A DNA stretch of 52,106 nucleotides, taken from positions 1 through 52,106 of the forward strand of contig CAYMOM010000002.1 in the NCBI GenBank assembly GCA_964391995.1, read 5' to 3'. Origin of the DNA: UBA11524 sp964391995 (lineage in GTDB: Bacteria; Bacillota; Clostridia; Christensenellales; Aristaeellaceae). The translations under genes were made by a program, and so were the position numbers. Of this stretch, positions 42,272 through 50,482 are shown in pieces (position 1 is the first letter of the stretch; every line of letters starts with the position of its first letter). The notes beneath the pieces are model-generated. The model worked only from the letters and a program-made list of their open reading frames with translations, was not told where the DNA came from and searched no databases.

Positions 42272-42796
42272 ATGCCCTTAACCCCACAGGAACAGCAGCT
42301 GCGGCCCTGCACCGCATGCTTCACAGGCCACAGGCAGCTGGAGGAAAGCCAGCTGCCCGCCCTTTGCGTGCGGCTGGACGGCGTGCTGGACAAGCTCTAC
42401 ACCATGGGCTACCGGCGGTTCATCTGCGGCGGCGCACTGGGGTTTGACATGCTGGCGGCGGAGCGGGTCATCGCCCTGAAGGCCCGCCTGCCCGGTGTTC
42501 AGCTGGTGCTTGCCATTCCCTGTGCGGCCCAGTCCCAGGCCTGGCCTGTGGCTGAAGGGCAAAGGTACGAGCGCATTTTCTACGGTGCCGATGAAACCCA
42601 TGTTCTGTCCAAGTTTTACTACAAGGGCTGCATGGCTGTCCGCAACCGCTTTATGGTGGATCGTTCCTCCTACGTCATCTGCTATCTGACCGACACAAAA
42701 GGCGGCACCGCATCCACCGCAGCCTATGCCTTCAGGGAAAACCTTCCCCTGCTGAACATTGCCATGGATGATGCCTGCGCCGCCTTCTGCCGGTAG
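42272..42796 (+). CDS. SLOG-superfamily protein (DUF1273-like)
   Basis: 174 residues. The N-terminal CFTGHRQ and the following GYRRFICGGALGFDMLAAE are typical of the YpsA/DUF1273 branch of the SLOG (Rossmann-like nucleotide-binding) superfamily; DTKGGTASTAAYA near the C-terminus completes the ligand loop. Role unknown; relatives are proposed to bind nucleotide-derived ligands. GAGGTG precedes the ATG. It ends 3 bases before the convergent DUF1622 gene. Confidence 0.82.
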   Translation: MPLTPQEQQLRPCTACFTGHRQLEESQLPALCVRLDGVLDKLYTMGYRRFICGGALGFDMLAAERVIALKARLPGVQLVLAIPCAAQSQAWPVAEGQRYERIFYGADETHVLSKFYYKGCMAVRNRFMVDRSSYVICYLTDTKGGTASTAAYAFRENLPLLNIAMDDACAAFCR

Positions 42797-42799
42797 GCC

Positions 42800-43159
42800 T
42801 TACTTCCGCCGTATTTCGTGGATTGCACCTTCTACATACTGCTCCTCGTTTTTGATCTCCCAGTGGAGCAGCACCGTCAGCGCTGCACGGAGCGCGATCA
42901 CCGCGCCCAGAATCGCCAGTTCGTTCCAGTCGCGGGCGATCACCGTGCGCAGCACCTCGCCACCCAGCTTGAACTCAAGCGCCAAGGCAATGCCCTGGGC
43001 CAGCTTCAGCCGGATGTGCGGGTCTTTTTTGAAATAGCCGATCACCCCTTGCCCGGCGGTAATCAGCAGCACCAGAATGCCTGCCAGTTCCACCAGATGG
43101 ATGCCAATCTGTGCTGCATAGCGGACGATGGTTTCCAGAAATTCGACGATATGTTCCAC
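42800..43159 (-). CDS. DUF1622 small membrane protein
   Basis: 119 residues with two to three hydrophobic segments (IHLVELAGILVLLITAGQGV, about 20-40; ELAILGAVIALRAALTVLLH, about 78-98) and the family-typical RLKLAQGIALALEFKLGGEV segment between them. Function of DUF1622 is unknown. GTG start behind AAAAGGAG. Divergent from hemW (39 bases apart). Confidence 0.85.
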   Translation of the reverse strand: MEHIVEFLETIVRYAAQIGIHLVELAGILVLLITAGQGVIGYFKKDPHIRLKLAQGIALALEFKLGGEVLRTVIARDWNELAILGAVIALRAALTVLLHWEIKNEEQYVEGAIHEIRRK

Positions 43160-43198
43160 AATAATTCTCCTTTTGATGCTGAAAAGTGAGCTGATTCC

Positions 43199-44347
43199 AT
43201 GGAGCTATACATTCACATACCCTTTTGCCGGCAGAAGTGCCGCTATTGCGACTTTGCCTCCTACGCCGGATGCGAAAACCAGATGGAAGCCTATGTGGAG
43301 GCCCTCTTGGCCGAAGCAGCTTTCCAGGCCCAACGGCTGCACCGCCCGACCATCGAAACGGTGTTCCTGGGCGGCGGCACGCCTTCCCTGCTGCCGGCTC
43401 ATTTGCTGAATCGTTTGCTGCAAGGCCTTCGCAAGCACTTTGTCATCGTGGCTGAGGCGGAATTCACCAGCGAGGCTAACCCGGGCACCTTAACGCCGCA
43501 ATGGCTGAAAGCTGCCGTCCAGGGTGGCGTGAACCGCCTGTCCATGGGCATGCAGGCAAAGCAAACAAACCTGCTGCGAACCTTGGGCCGCATACATGAT
43601 TTTCCCCAGGTGCAGCAGTCCGTGGCACTGGCACGGCAGGCCGGCATCCAAAACATCAGCCTTGACCTGATGTTCGGCCTTCCCGGGCAAACCCAGATCC
43701 ACTGGCAGGAAACCCTGCAGGCTGCGCTGTCACTTGAACCCCAGCACCTGAGCTGCTATGGGCTGATCCCGGAGGACGGCACACCCCTGAAGGCCGACCT
43801 GGACGCAGGCCGCCTGTCCCTGCCGGATGAGGATGCCGAGCGCGCCATGTACGACCACGCGCTCTCCACACTGTCCGCTCATGGGTTTCAGCAGTATGAG
43901 ATTTCGAATTTTGCCTTGCCCGGCTATGCCTGCCGGCACAACCTGGGCTATTGGCGGCAGGTGCCCTACCTGGGCCTGGGTGCATCCGCCAGTTCCATGC
44001 TGACGGACTCACCTTCCGCCGCCTATACCCGGGAGACGAACCCGCCTGCCCTGGGTGACTATCTGCGCATGGTGCAGCATGCAAGCTGGGGCCAGCGGGA
44101 AGTTATCCCCGTTTCTGCGGTTGAAGCCCGCTTTGAAACCCTGATGCTTGGCCTGCGCACCACCGAAGGAGTTTCCTGCAATAATTTCCAGCAGATGCAC
44201 GGCGTTTCCATTGACCAGTGTTATGGCCCGCGCCTGGAAAGCCTGCGCCAGCGCGGCCTGCTGATCCATGCAGACGGCTGCTGGCGGCTGACCCGACGGG
44301 GGATGGACGTGCAGAACGCCATCCTGGTGGAGCTGATGGACGATTGA
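43199..44347 (+). CDS. hemW: HemW-type radical SAM protein (heme chaperone)
   Basis: 382 residues with the radical-SAM cysteines C10, C14, C17 (CRQKCRYCDF) preceded by YIHIPF, then GGGTPSLL, the family block LMFGLPGQT and EISNFALPGYACRHNLGYW, and a C-terminal HemN-like domain. HemW proteins insert heme into respiratory proteins and lack coproporphyrinogen oxidase activity; older annotations call them HemN. The ribosome site is weak (AAGTGAG). The stop abuts the stop of the convergent metal-chaperone gene with no bases between. Confidence 0.95.
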   Translation: MELYIHIPFCRQKCRYCDFASYAGCENQMEAYVEALLAEAAFQAQRLHRPTIETVFLGGGTPSLLPAHLLNRLLQGLRKHFVIVAEAEFTSEANPGTLTPQWLKAAVQGGVNRLSMGMQAKQTNLLRTLGRIHDFPQVQQSVALARQAGIQNISLDLMFGLPGQTQIHWQETLQAALSLEPQHLSCYGLIPEDGTPLKADLDAGRLSLPDEDAERAMYDHALSTLSAHGFQQYEISNFALPGYACRHNLGYWRQVPYLGLGASASSMLTDSPSAAYTRETNPPALGDYLRMVQHASWGQREVIPVSAVEARFETLMLGLRTTEGVSCNNFQQMHGVSIDQCYGPRLESLRQRGLLIHADGCWRLTRRGMDVQNAILVELMDD

Positions 44348-44557
44348 TTACAGCATCTTCACCGGCTTGAAGTCCAGCTTGCGAACGGTGTCCATCAGCA
44401 CAGCATCCGTCACATCGCTTTCCAGGGTGATGGTGGCTGTCTTTGCCGCCAGGTCAACGGTGCAAGCGGTTACGCCAGACACCTTTGCCAGGTTCTTTTC
44501 CACGGCAGCCTTGCAGTGGTTGCACATCATGCCTTCAATCAGCATCTTCTTTTCCAC
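44348..44557 (-). CDS. Heavy-metal-associated (CopZ-like) domain protein
   Basis: 69 residues, a single HMA ferredoxin fold. The metal site is GMMCNHC (Cys12 and Cys15), followed by the usual AAVEKNLAKVSGVTACTVDL. Likely a cytosolic copper or other soft-metal chaperone; no partner ATPase lies nearby. GTG start with AAAGGAG about 9 bases upstream; an ATG four codons later is possible. Sits 15 bases after scpB. Confidence 0.93.
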   Translation of the reverse strand: MEKKMLIEGMMCNHCKAAVEKNLAKVSGVTACTVDLAAKTATITLESDVTDAVLMDTVRKLDFKPVKML

Positions 44558-44572
44558 TTTGAATAACTCCTT

Positions 44573-45133
44573 TCAGTTCACAAGCTCCGGCACATCGGCC
44601 TGGGGCTTTTCTTCATGGTTCACATCCGGCAGCGGCGGCAGATCCTCCAGTGCCTCCAGGCCAAAGTGGCTCAGGAACTCCTCTGTGGTGCCATACAGGA
44701 TGGGCCGGCCCAAGGTGTCCTTGCGGCCCACCTCGGCAATCAGGTTCTTCGCCACCAGGGAATGGATGGAGTAATCGCACTTCACACCGCGAATCTGCTC
44801 CACCTCTGCCTTGGTCACCGGCTGGCGATAGGCCACCACCGCCAGGGTTTCCATCACGGCCTGGCTCAGGCTTTGCTTCTGCACCGGCTGCAAAAGCCGC
44901 ACCACGTCCCCGGAATACAGCGCTCTTGTGGCAAGCTGCACCTGCTGCCCAAAGCGCTTCAGGCAAAAGCCGCGCTGGGCAAAGTCATACTCGTCCCGCA
45001 GTTCATTCAGGGCGTTTTCCAGCACCGGCAAGCCGATGCCCAGCGCCTTGGCGAGATCGTCCAGGCGCACGGCTTCCCCAGCCACAAAGAGAATGGCCTC
45101 AATGCGGCCTTTCAGGTTTCCTTCCTCACACAT
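44573..45133 (-). CDS. scpB: Segregation and condensation protein B
   Basis: Kite subunit of the bacterial SMC condensin, partner of ScpA. The 186 residues hold two winged-helix domains, starting LKGRIEAILFVAGEAV and containing QAVMETLAVVAYRQPVTKAE and EQIRGV, signatures of ScpB. Overlaps scpA by 8 bases. The acidic C-terminal tail (about 165-186) is family typical. Confidence 0.97.
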   Translation of the reverse strand: MCEEGNLKGRIEAILFVAGEAVRLDDLAKALGIGLPVLENALNELRDEYDFAQRGFCLKRFGQQVQLATRALYSGDVVRLLQPVQKQSLSQAVMETLAVVAYRQPVTKAEVEQIRGVKCDYSIHSLVAKNLIAEVGRKDTLGRPILYGTTEEFLSHFGLEALEDLPPLPDVNHEEKPQADVPELVN

Positions 45134-45893
45134 CGGTCAACAGCTCCTCCACAGGCTCCTCCCGGCGGCCGGGCAGCAGCAGTATTTCCCCATACACGCC
45201 ATCCTGCTCCAGGTGCATTTCTCCAAGTTTCAAAAGCTCCAGCAGGGCCAGGAAAAGGGTCACTACTTCCTCCCGGGTGGGCGCATCGCTGAAGGCCTCG
45301 TCAAACCGCATGCGCCCTTTTTTGCGGATGCCGTGCAGCAGGGTCAGCATGCATTCCTGCACGGTGTGTTCGTCCCGGCGGATGTCCCGGGGCGCGTAGT
45401 GGTTTTCCTCGCCATCCTCCTCGGCCGCCGGCTTTCTGGCCCATATCCGCAGGAAGGCCTCCGTCAGTCCCTCCAGGGTCAAGCCCACCAGCTCCGTTTC
45501 CTGGGGCGGAAGGGGGTATTCCTCCGGCAGCTTGGTGAAAATGTCCTGGGCTGCCCGCTCAAACTCCTGCATGGCGGCAGCGGACTCCTTAAAGCGCTTG
45601 TATTCCTCCAGCTGGCGGATCAGTGCCAGCTCCGGGTCTTCCTCGTCCTCGCCCACGGGCGGCGGCTTGGGCAGCATGGCCCGGCTTTTGATTTCCAGCA
45701 GCGTCGCCGCCATCACCAGAAAGTCCGTGGCATCGTCCATGTCCAGGTCCGGGGCATTGCGGACGGATTCAATGTACTGGTCGGTAATTTCGCTGACGAA
45801 AATATCCTTGATGTCCACCTGGGCCTTGCCGATCAGGTGAAGAAGCAAGTCCAGCGGCCCATCAAAATCCTTTAGCTGAAAAATCATGCCCAT
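45126..45893 (-). CDS. scpA: Segregation and condensation protein A (kleisin)
   Basis: Kleisin subunit that bridges SMC heads. The 255-residue protein begins with FQLKDFDGPLDLLLHLIGKA and DIKDIFVSEITDQYI, the conserved N-terminal helix-turn region, continues with an acidic, variable middle, and ends in a winged-helix domain (about 180-250) with VVTLFLALLELLKLGEM. Starts 4 bases after the M50 peptidase stop; the M50-scpA-scpB order is common in Bacillota. Confidence 0.97.
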   Translation of the reverse strand: MGMIFQLKDFDGPLDLLLHLIGKAQVDIKDIFVSEITDQYIESVRNAPDLDMDDATDFLVMAATLLEIKSRAMLPKPPPVGEDEEDPELALIRQLEEYKRFKESAAAMQEFERAAQDIFTKLPEEYPLPPQETELVGLTLEGLTEAFLRIWARKPAAEEDGEENHYAPRDIRRDEHTVQECMLTLLHGIRKKGRMRFDEAFSDAPTREEVVTLFLALLELLKLGEMHLEQDGVYGEILLLPGRREEPVEELLTDV

Positions 45894-45897
45894 GCTG

Positions 45898-46719
45898 TCA
45901 CGCTCCGCCGGTCAGGGTCAGGAACAGGTTCAGCACAGCGCTGTACACCCCGCCGTTCACCGCAGAAAGAATGCCGTCCAGCACGCCGGAAAAGCACAGC
46001 ACCAGCAGCACCACCTGGGCGATTTGAAAGGTTTGGGGGTTCAGGTTCAGCTTGCCCTTCAGCAGGGTGTCATTCAGCAGATGATAGCCGTCCAGGGGTG
46101 GAATGGGCAGCAGGTTGAATACCGCCAGACCCAGGTTGATCTGGCTCATCAGCAGCAGGAAGCGCTGCACATACATCAGAAAGGGTGCAGCCATCATGTC
46201 GATCCATTCGCTGTCCAAAGCCCCATAGGCAATGCCGTAGGCCGCTGAATACTGGGGATTCAGCAACAATTCCAGAGAGCCGGTGCTGTCCTTCACATAG
46301 GTCAGGAAGTCCCGCTGCCACATCAGGCCGTTGATGCCCACGCTCAGCGCCGTGCAAAGGATGAACAGCGTCAGGTTGGTAACAATGCCGGCAATGGACA
46401 CCAGAAAATCGTCCCGGCGATAGTCCTTGAAGTTTCGCGGATTGACAGGTACCGGCTTGGCCCAGCCCACGCCAATGACCAGCATGGACAGGGTGCCCAG
46501 GGGATCCAGGTGCTTGCGTGGGTCAAGGGACAGCCGTCCCATCCACTTGGCAGTGGGGTCGCCACAGCGCAGTGCCACATAGCCATGAGCAATCTCGTGG
46601 AGGATCAGGCTCAAAAGCACGGTCACAGCCGTGTAGAACAGGTACAGCGCAAAGCCTAGGGGGTCAGACGTCAGGTACTGCACCCAGTATTGCAAACGGT
46701 TGATGACGGATGAAAACAT
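45898..46719 (-). CDS. Site-2 protease family membrane metalloprotease (M50)
   Basis: Intramembrane zinc protease-like protein of about 273 residues. The HEIAHG motif gives the zinc ligands (about residue 41 on) inside the first membrane region, and the second motif NLLPIPPLDGYH supplies the third ligand Asp. About five hydrophobic segments. Substrates unknown; the short form without PDZ, next to scpAB, is widespread. The ATG with GAGG 6 bases upstream is preferred; an ATG four codons earlier has no clear ribosome site. Confidence 0.92.
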   Translation of the reverse strand: MFSSVINRLQYWVQYLTSDPLGFALYLFYTAVTVLLSLILHEIAHGYVALRCGDPTAKWMGRLSLDPRKHLDPLGTLSMLVIGVGWAKPVPVNPRNFKDYRRDDFLVSIAGIVTNLTLFILCTALSVGINGLMWQRDFLTYVKDSTGSLELLLNPQYSAAYGIAYGALDSEWIDMMAAPFLMYVQRFLLLMSQINLGLAVFNLLPIPPLDGYHLLNDTLLKGKLNLNPQTFQIAQVVLLVLCFSGVLDGILSAVNGGVYSAVLNLFLTLTGGA

Positions 46720-46738
46720 GGTCAGCCTCATTTCTTGG

Positions 46739-47659
46739 TTAGTCGTCCATCAGGGTGATGGTACCCTGATCTGCATCCATACGGTAGCGCCGGCCCAGGG
46801 GAAGGGTGAGCATCTCCCGCATGTGCCCGGCCTGCAGGCCCGAGAGCACCGGCACATGCACCCTGGCGAAAACATCGTGCAGCACCTCTTCCAGGGTCAG
46901 GCCGGCTGCGGGATCCTCCACCACACAGTCCGTAAAGCCGCCCAGGATAATGCCTGCGCATTCCGTCAGCTTGCCTGAGTGGTACAGCTGGTGGAAGTAC
47001 CTGTCCAGCACATAGGTGCGCTCCCCCACATCCTCCAGGAAGAGTATCTTGCCCTTTACATCCAGGTCGCAGGCGGTGCCAACGCCGGCAGTCACCAGCG
47101 TCAGGTTGCCGCCCACCAGCACGCCTTCCGCCACGCCGCCGTGAATGCACTTAAGCGCCGTGCCGTTCATGTTCCGCAGTTCCCTGTCCGGATGCCCGGC
47201 AATGGCGTGCATCAGGCTGTCTGTGGTTGGGCCTGGCTCCATGGGTGCGGACTTGGGCATGGGGCCGTGGAAGGTGCACAGGCCGCATTTTTCATGCAGT
47301 GCCGTGTGCAGGGTGGTAATATCGCTGAAGCCGATGAACGCCTTGGGGTGCGCCTTAACCGCATCCCAGTCAATCAGATCAAGCATGCGGATGCACCCGT
47401 ACCCGCCCTTGATGCACCACACGCCATCCACCGAGTCATCCAGAAAAGCCCGCATGAAGGTGGCTGCCCGCTCCTCGTCCGTGCCGCACAGATAGCCGTA
47501 GCGTCTGGCGCAGCCGTCCTCCTTCACCCGGAAGCCCAGGCCTTCCAGCCGGGCCTTGGCACGCTGCACCAGCTCCTGCGCATTCTCCTCATGTATGCAG
47601 CCGGAAACGCCCACCAGGGCCACGGTATCCCCGGGGAGAAGCGGCTTGGGTATCAGCAT
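46739..47659 (-). CDS. LD-carboxypeptidase (peptidase family S66)
   Basis: Serine peptidase expected to trim the terminal D-Ala from murein tetrapeptides, or, in the MccF subgroup, to cleave peptide-nucleotide antibiotics. The 306 residues have the nucleophile Ser112 in FIGFSDIT, LFLEDVGER carrying the Glu, and the His in GLQAGHMREM. No signal peptide, so cytosolic. It lies in the alr-M20-S66 run, which supports a peptidoglycan-recycling role. Confidence 0.92.
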   Translation of the reverse strand: MLIPKPLLPGDTVALVGVSGCIHEENAQELVQRAKARLEGLGFRVKEDGCARRYGYLCGTDEERAATFMRAFLDDSVDGVWCIKGGYGCIRMLDLIDWDAVKAHPKAFIGFSDITTLHTALHEKCGLCTFHGPMPKSAPMEPGPTTDSLMHAIAGHPDRELRNMNGTALKCIHGGVAEGVLVGGNLTLVTAGVGTACDLDVKGKILFLEDVGERTYVLDRYFHQLYHSGKLTECAGIILGGFTDCVVEDPAAGLTLEEVLHDVFARVHVPVLSGLQAGHMREMLTLPLGRRYRMDADQGTITLMDD

Positions 47660-47668
47660 ACGCTCACC

Positions 47669-48835
47669 TCACTCTCGCAAAAGCTCCAGGGTGCAGGCGC
47701 ACTGTAGCGCCACGCCGGGCAGAAGGCAGGCCTCGTCCACGCAGAAGGTGGATGTGTGCAGCGCCGTGCCCACACCGCTGCCCAGGTCGTAATACACCCC
47801 AGGGGTGCCCTGCAGGAAGTAGCAGAAGCTCTCCACACCCAGGCTGGGCGCTTCCCTGCGGACAATCTTTTCCTTGCCCAGCATGTCCTCTGCTATGGCT
47901 TCCATGCGGGCATAGTACCCATCATCGTTATACACAGCACCATAGCCGGGGGTTATGCGCACCTCTGCCGCACCGCCCATGGCGCCGGCCACACCCTCCG
48001 CCGTGCGGATGATGCCGTCCTTCAGCCTGCTGCGGGTTTCAGCGGACAGGCTCCGCAGGGTGCCCACCATGCTCACCTCGCCGCAGACAATGTTGTTGGC
48101 TGTGCCGCCCTGGATGGTGCCCAGGGTCAGCACTGCCGGGTCGAACGGAGAGATGCTGCGGCTGACCAGGGCCTGCAGTGCGGAAATAACCTGGGCGGCG
48201 ATCACAATGGCATCCACGCCGGCCTCCGGGTAAGCGCCATGGCAGGCCTTGCCCAGCACGCGGATGCGCACCTCATCGCTGGAGCCGCTGACAAAGCCTG
48301 GCCGGGCAAAGAACGTGCCAGCCGTGTACCGGGGGTTCATGTGCTGACCGAACACACAATCCACCTTAGGATTGTCCATGCAGCCCTGATCCACCATCAG
48401 CCTGCCGCCGCCAAAGGTTTCCTCTGCCGGCTCAAACAGCCACTTCACCGTGCCCTGCCACTTGTCCCTGTTCTGGCTGAGCCACATGGCGGAGCCCAGG
48501 GCCAGCGCCATGTGGGCATCGTGACCGCAGGCATGCATCACGCCGGGAACCGAAGAAGCGCAGGGTGCATCCGCCGGCTCCTGCACGGGCAAGGCATCCA
48601 TGTCCGCCCGGATAGCCACGCAGCGGCCTTCACCATTGTGCAAAACACCCATTACCCCATAGCAATCCTGAAAGGTATGCACCTCTATGCCCAGGGATGA
48701 CAGTTCCTGCATCAGCAGCTGCCGTGTGTCCTTTTCGCAGCCGCTCAGCTCCGGGTGCCGGTGCAAATGCCGGCGCACCTCCACCACATGGGGCATAACG
48801 GATTGCAGGCGTTCCTGCCAAAGCGTCAGGCTCAT
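47669..48835 (-). CDS. M20 family amidohydrolase/peptidase
   Basis: 388 residues of the aminoacylase/IAA-amino-acid-hydrolase branch: RHLHRHPELSG near the start, RADMDALPVQE, HACGHDAHMA (metal Cys and His), EPAEETFGGG, then the dimerisation lid (about 180-300) and a C-terminal metal His (LHTSTFCVDE). Probably cleaves an N-acyl amino acid or small peptide; substrate unclear. Its start overlaps the alr stop (ATGA), so it is translated with alanine racemase. Confidence 0.93.
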   Translation of the reverse strand: MSLTLWQERLQSVMPHVVEVRRHLHRHPELSGCEKDTRQLLMQELSSLGIEVHTFQDCYGVMGVLHNGEGRCVAIRADMDALPVQEPADAPCASSVPGVMHACGHDAHMALALGSAMWLSQNRDKWQGTVKWLFEPAEETFGGGRLMVDQGCMDNPKVDCVFGQHMNPRYTAGTFFARPGFVSGSSDEVRIRVLGKACHGAYPEAGVDAIVIAAQVISALQALVSRSISPFDPAVLTLGTIQGGTANNIVCGEVSMVGTLRSLSAETRSRLKDGIIRTAEGVAGAMGGAAEVRITPGYGAVYNDDGYYARMEAIAEDMLGKEKIVRREAPSLGVESFCYFLQGTPGVYYDLGSGVGTALHTSTFCVDEACLLPGVALQCACTLELLRE

Positions 48836-49995
48836 TCAAAGTCCCTTCTTTCATCCAACAAGCTGTCCAGCACCGTTACTGTTTTTCCGTACTGATGGTA
48901 CACCCGCACAGGCCTGCGGGACAGGATGGTAATGGCCTCGTTGCGGTTGGTGTTCGCCCAATCCGCATAGGTCATGTAAGGTATGCTGCCGCCCAGCAGG
49001 TCCACGGTGTCGCCCACCCGGGCATCGGGGATATCGGTCACATCCACCATCATCTGATCCATGCACACCAGGCCCACCACCTGGGCCATTCTGCCGCGGA
49101 TGCACACCTTCCCGCGCCCGTTGGACAGGCACCGGGGGTATCCGTCCCCATAGCCTGCGCAGAGGGTGGCAATCCGTGCATCGTAGTCCAGAATCATGTC
49201 ATCCCCATAGCCCACCACTTCGCCGGCGGGCACCTGATGAATGCGGCTGATGCTTGTACGGAATGCCAGGGTTTCCCGGCACTCAAAGGGCATATGCTCG
49301 CTGCGGGATGGACGCACGCCAAACAGCATGGCGCCCACCCGCACCCGACTGTGGTGCCATTGCGGATACCGCACCAGCCCGATGCTGTCGCAGATATGCA
49401 CATCGTCAATATTCACACCGCAGTCCTGCAGGCTGCGATGCAGCTGCATCAGCCTGTCGTGCTGCATTTCGTCCCGCTGGCGGTTCACCAGGCCCAGGTG
49501 ACTGAACAATCCTTCCGCCTGCACATGAGGCGTTTTCTTCAGCGTATCGGCAATCAGCTGCGCCTGCTGCGCATCCCAGCCAAAACCCAGCCGGTGGAAG
49601 CCCGTGTCCACCTTCAGGTGCACCTTGGCAAGGGACTGCCCTGCGGCCTGCTCCATGTCCAGCAGGTCATCAGCCGAGCCGGCTGTCAGCGTCACATTCA
49701 GGCGAATCAGTTCCGCCAGGTATGGCTTTTCCGTCAGGCCCATCACCAGTATCTCGCCGGCGATGCCGTGCCTGCGCAGCTCCAGTGCCTCCCGGGCGCA
49801 GCTGACGGCAAAGCTGGTGCACCCATTCTCCTGCAGGGTCTGCGCCACCCGGACGGCACCGTGACCATAGGCGTTGGACTTCACCACACAGGTCACCCTT
49901 GCCGATGGTGCCAGGCTGCATGCTGTGCGGTAGTTTGCCAGCAGCTTGTCCAGGTCGATGTCGATCCATGTGCGTGTGACAAAGGCTTCTTCCAT
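48832..49995 (-). CDS. alr: Alanine racemase
   Basis: PLP enzyme that makes D-Ala for peptidoglycan. The 387-residue protein has the PLP lysine Lys39 in VVKSNAYGHG and the catalytic tyrosine of the partner subunit in CAGYGDGYPR, followed by RMAQVVGLVCMDQMMVDVT. The chosen ATG gives a normal N-terminus (EEAFVTRTWIDIDLDKLLAN) and follows the purine-rich AAAGAAG; the frame opens 9 codons earlier. First gene of the run alr-M20-S66-M50-scpA-scpB-HMA. Confidence 0.96.
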   Translation of the reverse strand: MEEAFVTRTWIDIDLDKLLANYRTACSLAPSARVTCVVKSNAYGHGAVRVAQTLQENGCTSFAVSCAREALELRRHGIAGEILVMGLTEKPYLAELIRLNVTLTAGSADDLLDMEQAAGQSLAKVHLKVDTGFHRLGFGWDAQQAQLIADTLKKTPHVQAEGLFSHLGLVNRQRDEMQHDRLMQLHRSLQDCGVNIDDVHICDSIGLVRYPQWHHSRVRVGAMLFGVRPSRSEHMPFECRETLAFRTSISRIHQVPAGEVVGYGDDMILDYDARIATLCAGYGDGYPRCLSNGRGKVCIRGRMAQVVGLVCMDQMMVDVTDIPDARVGDTVDLLGGSIPYMTYADWANTNRNEAITILSRRPVRVYHQYGKTVTVLDSLLDERRDFE

Positions 49996-50074
49996 CAAAA
50001 TTCGCTTCTTTCGGTTCATCATTCGGCAGGCTGCTGCATAGGCTGGCGTAGAAAAGGATCAAGGAGGCGTTTGT

Positions 50075-50482
50075 ATGAGCGAAACCAGCACAGGCGTGGA
50101 TTTTCAGGTGCCCGCCGCCCAGAACTTCAACACCGAGAGCTTTGCCGGCTCCATGCAGCAGGTGCTGCAGGAGAACATCGGCAAATATGTGATTGTGGAT
50201 TTCTTCATGGGCACAGGCTCCCTGGAGCAGCGCCAGGGATACCTGTACGATGTGGCTTCCCAGTACATTGTGCTGTTTGATGAAATCAACCTGCACTATG
50301 TGGTGTGCGACATGTTCTCCATCAAGTTTGTCACATTTCTGCTGCCCAACTACCGCTCCGGGCAGATACCCCAGCTGCTGAATGTGCTGGAAAACGCCCA
50401 GCGGAACATTCCCCAGGAGGATGCCGCAGCAGCACCTTCCCCGGCCCAGGCCGCCTTTGCCTATGCCACCCGCCGGCGTTAA
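50075..50482 (+). CDS. GerQ-like spore-coat-type small protein
   Basis: 135 residues. The core (about 18-95, ENIGKYVIVDFFMGTGSLEQ then RQGYLYDVASQYIVLFDE and IKFVTFLLPNY) is a small beta domain resembling the coat/GerQ-like proteins of Clostridia; the last 40 residues are Ala/Pro rich. Function not established; a spore-coat role would agree with sigH in the window. AAGGAGG lies 8 bases before the ATG. Its TAA shares bases with the TAA of the convergent ligA. Confidence 0.65.
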   Translation: MSETSTGVDFQVPAAQNFNTESFAGSMQQVLQENIGKYVIVDFFMGTGSLEQRQGYLYDVASQYIVLFDEINLHYVVCDMFSIKFVTFLLPNYRSGQIPQLLNVLENAQRNIPQEDAAAAPSPAQAAFAYATRRR

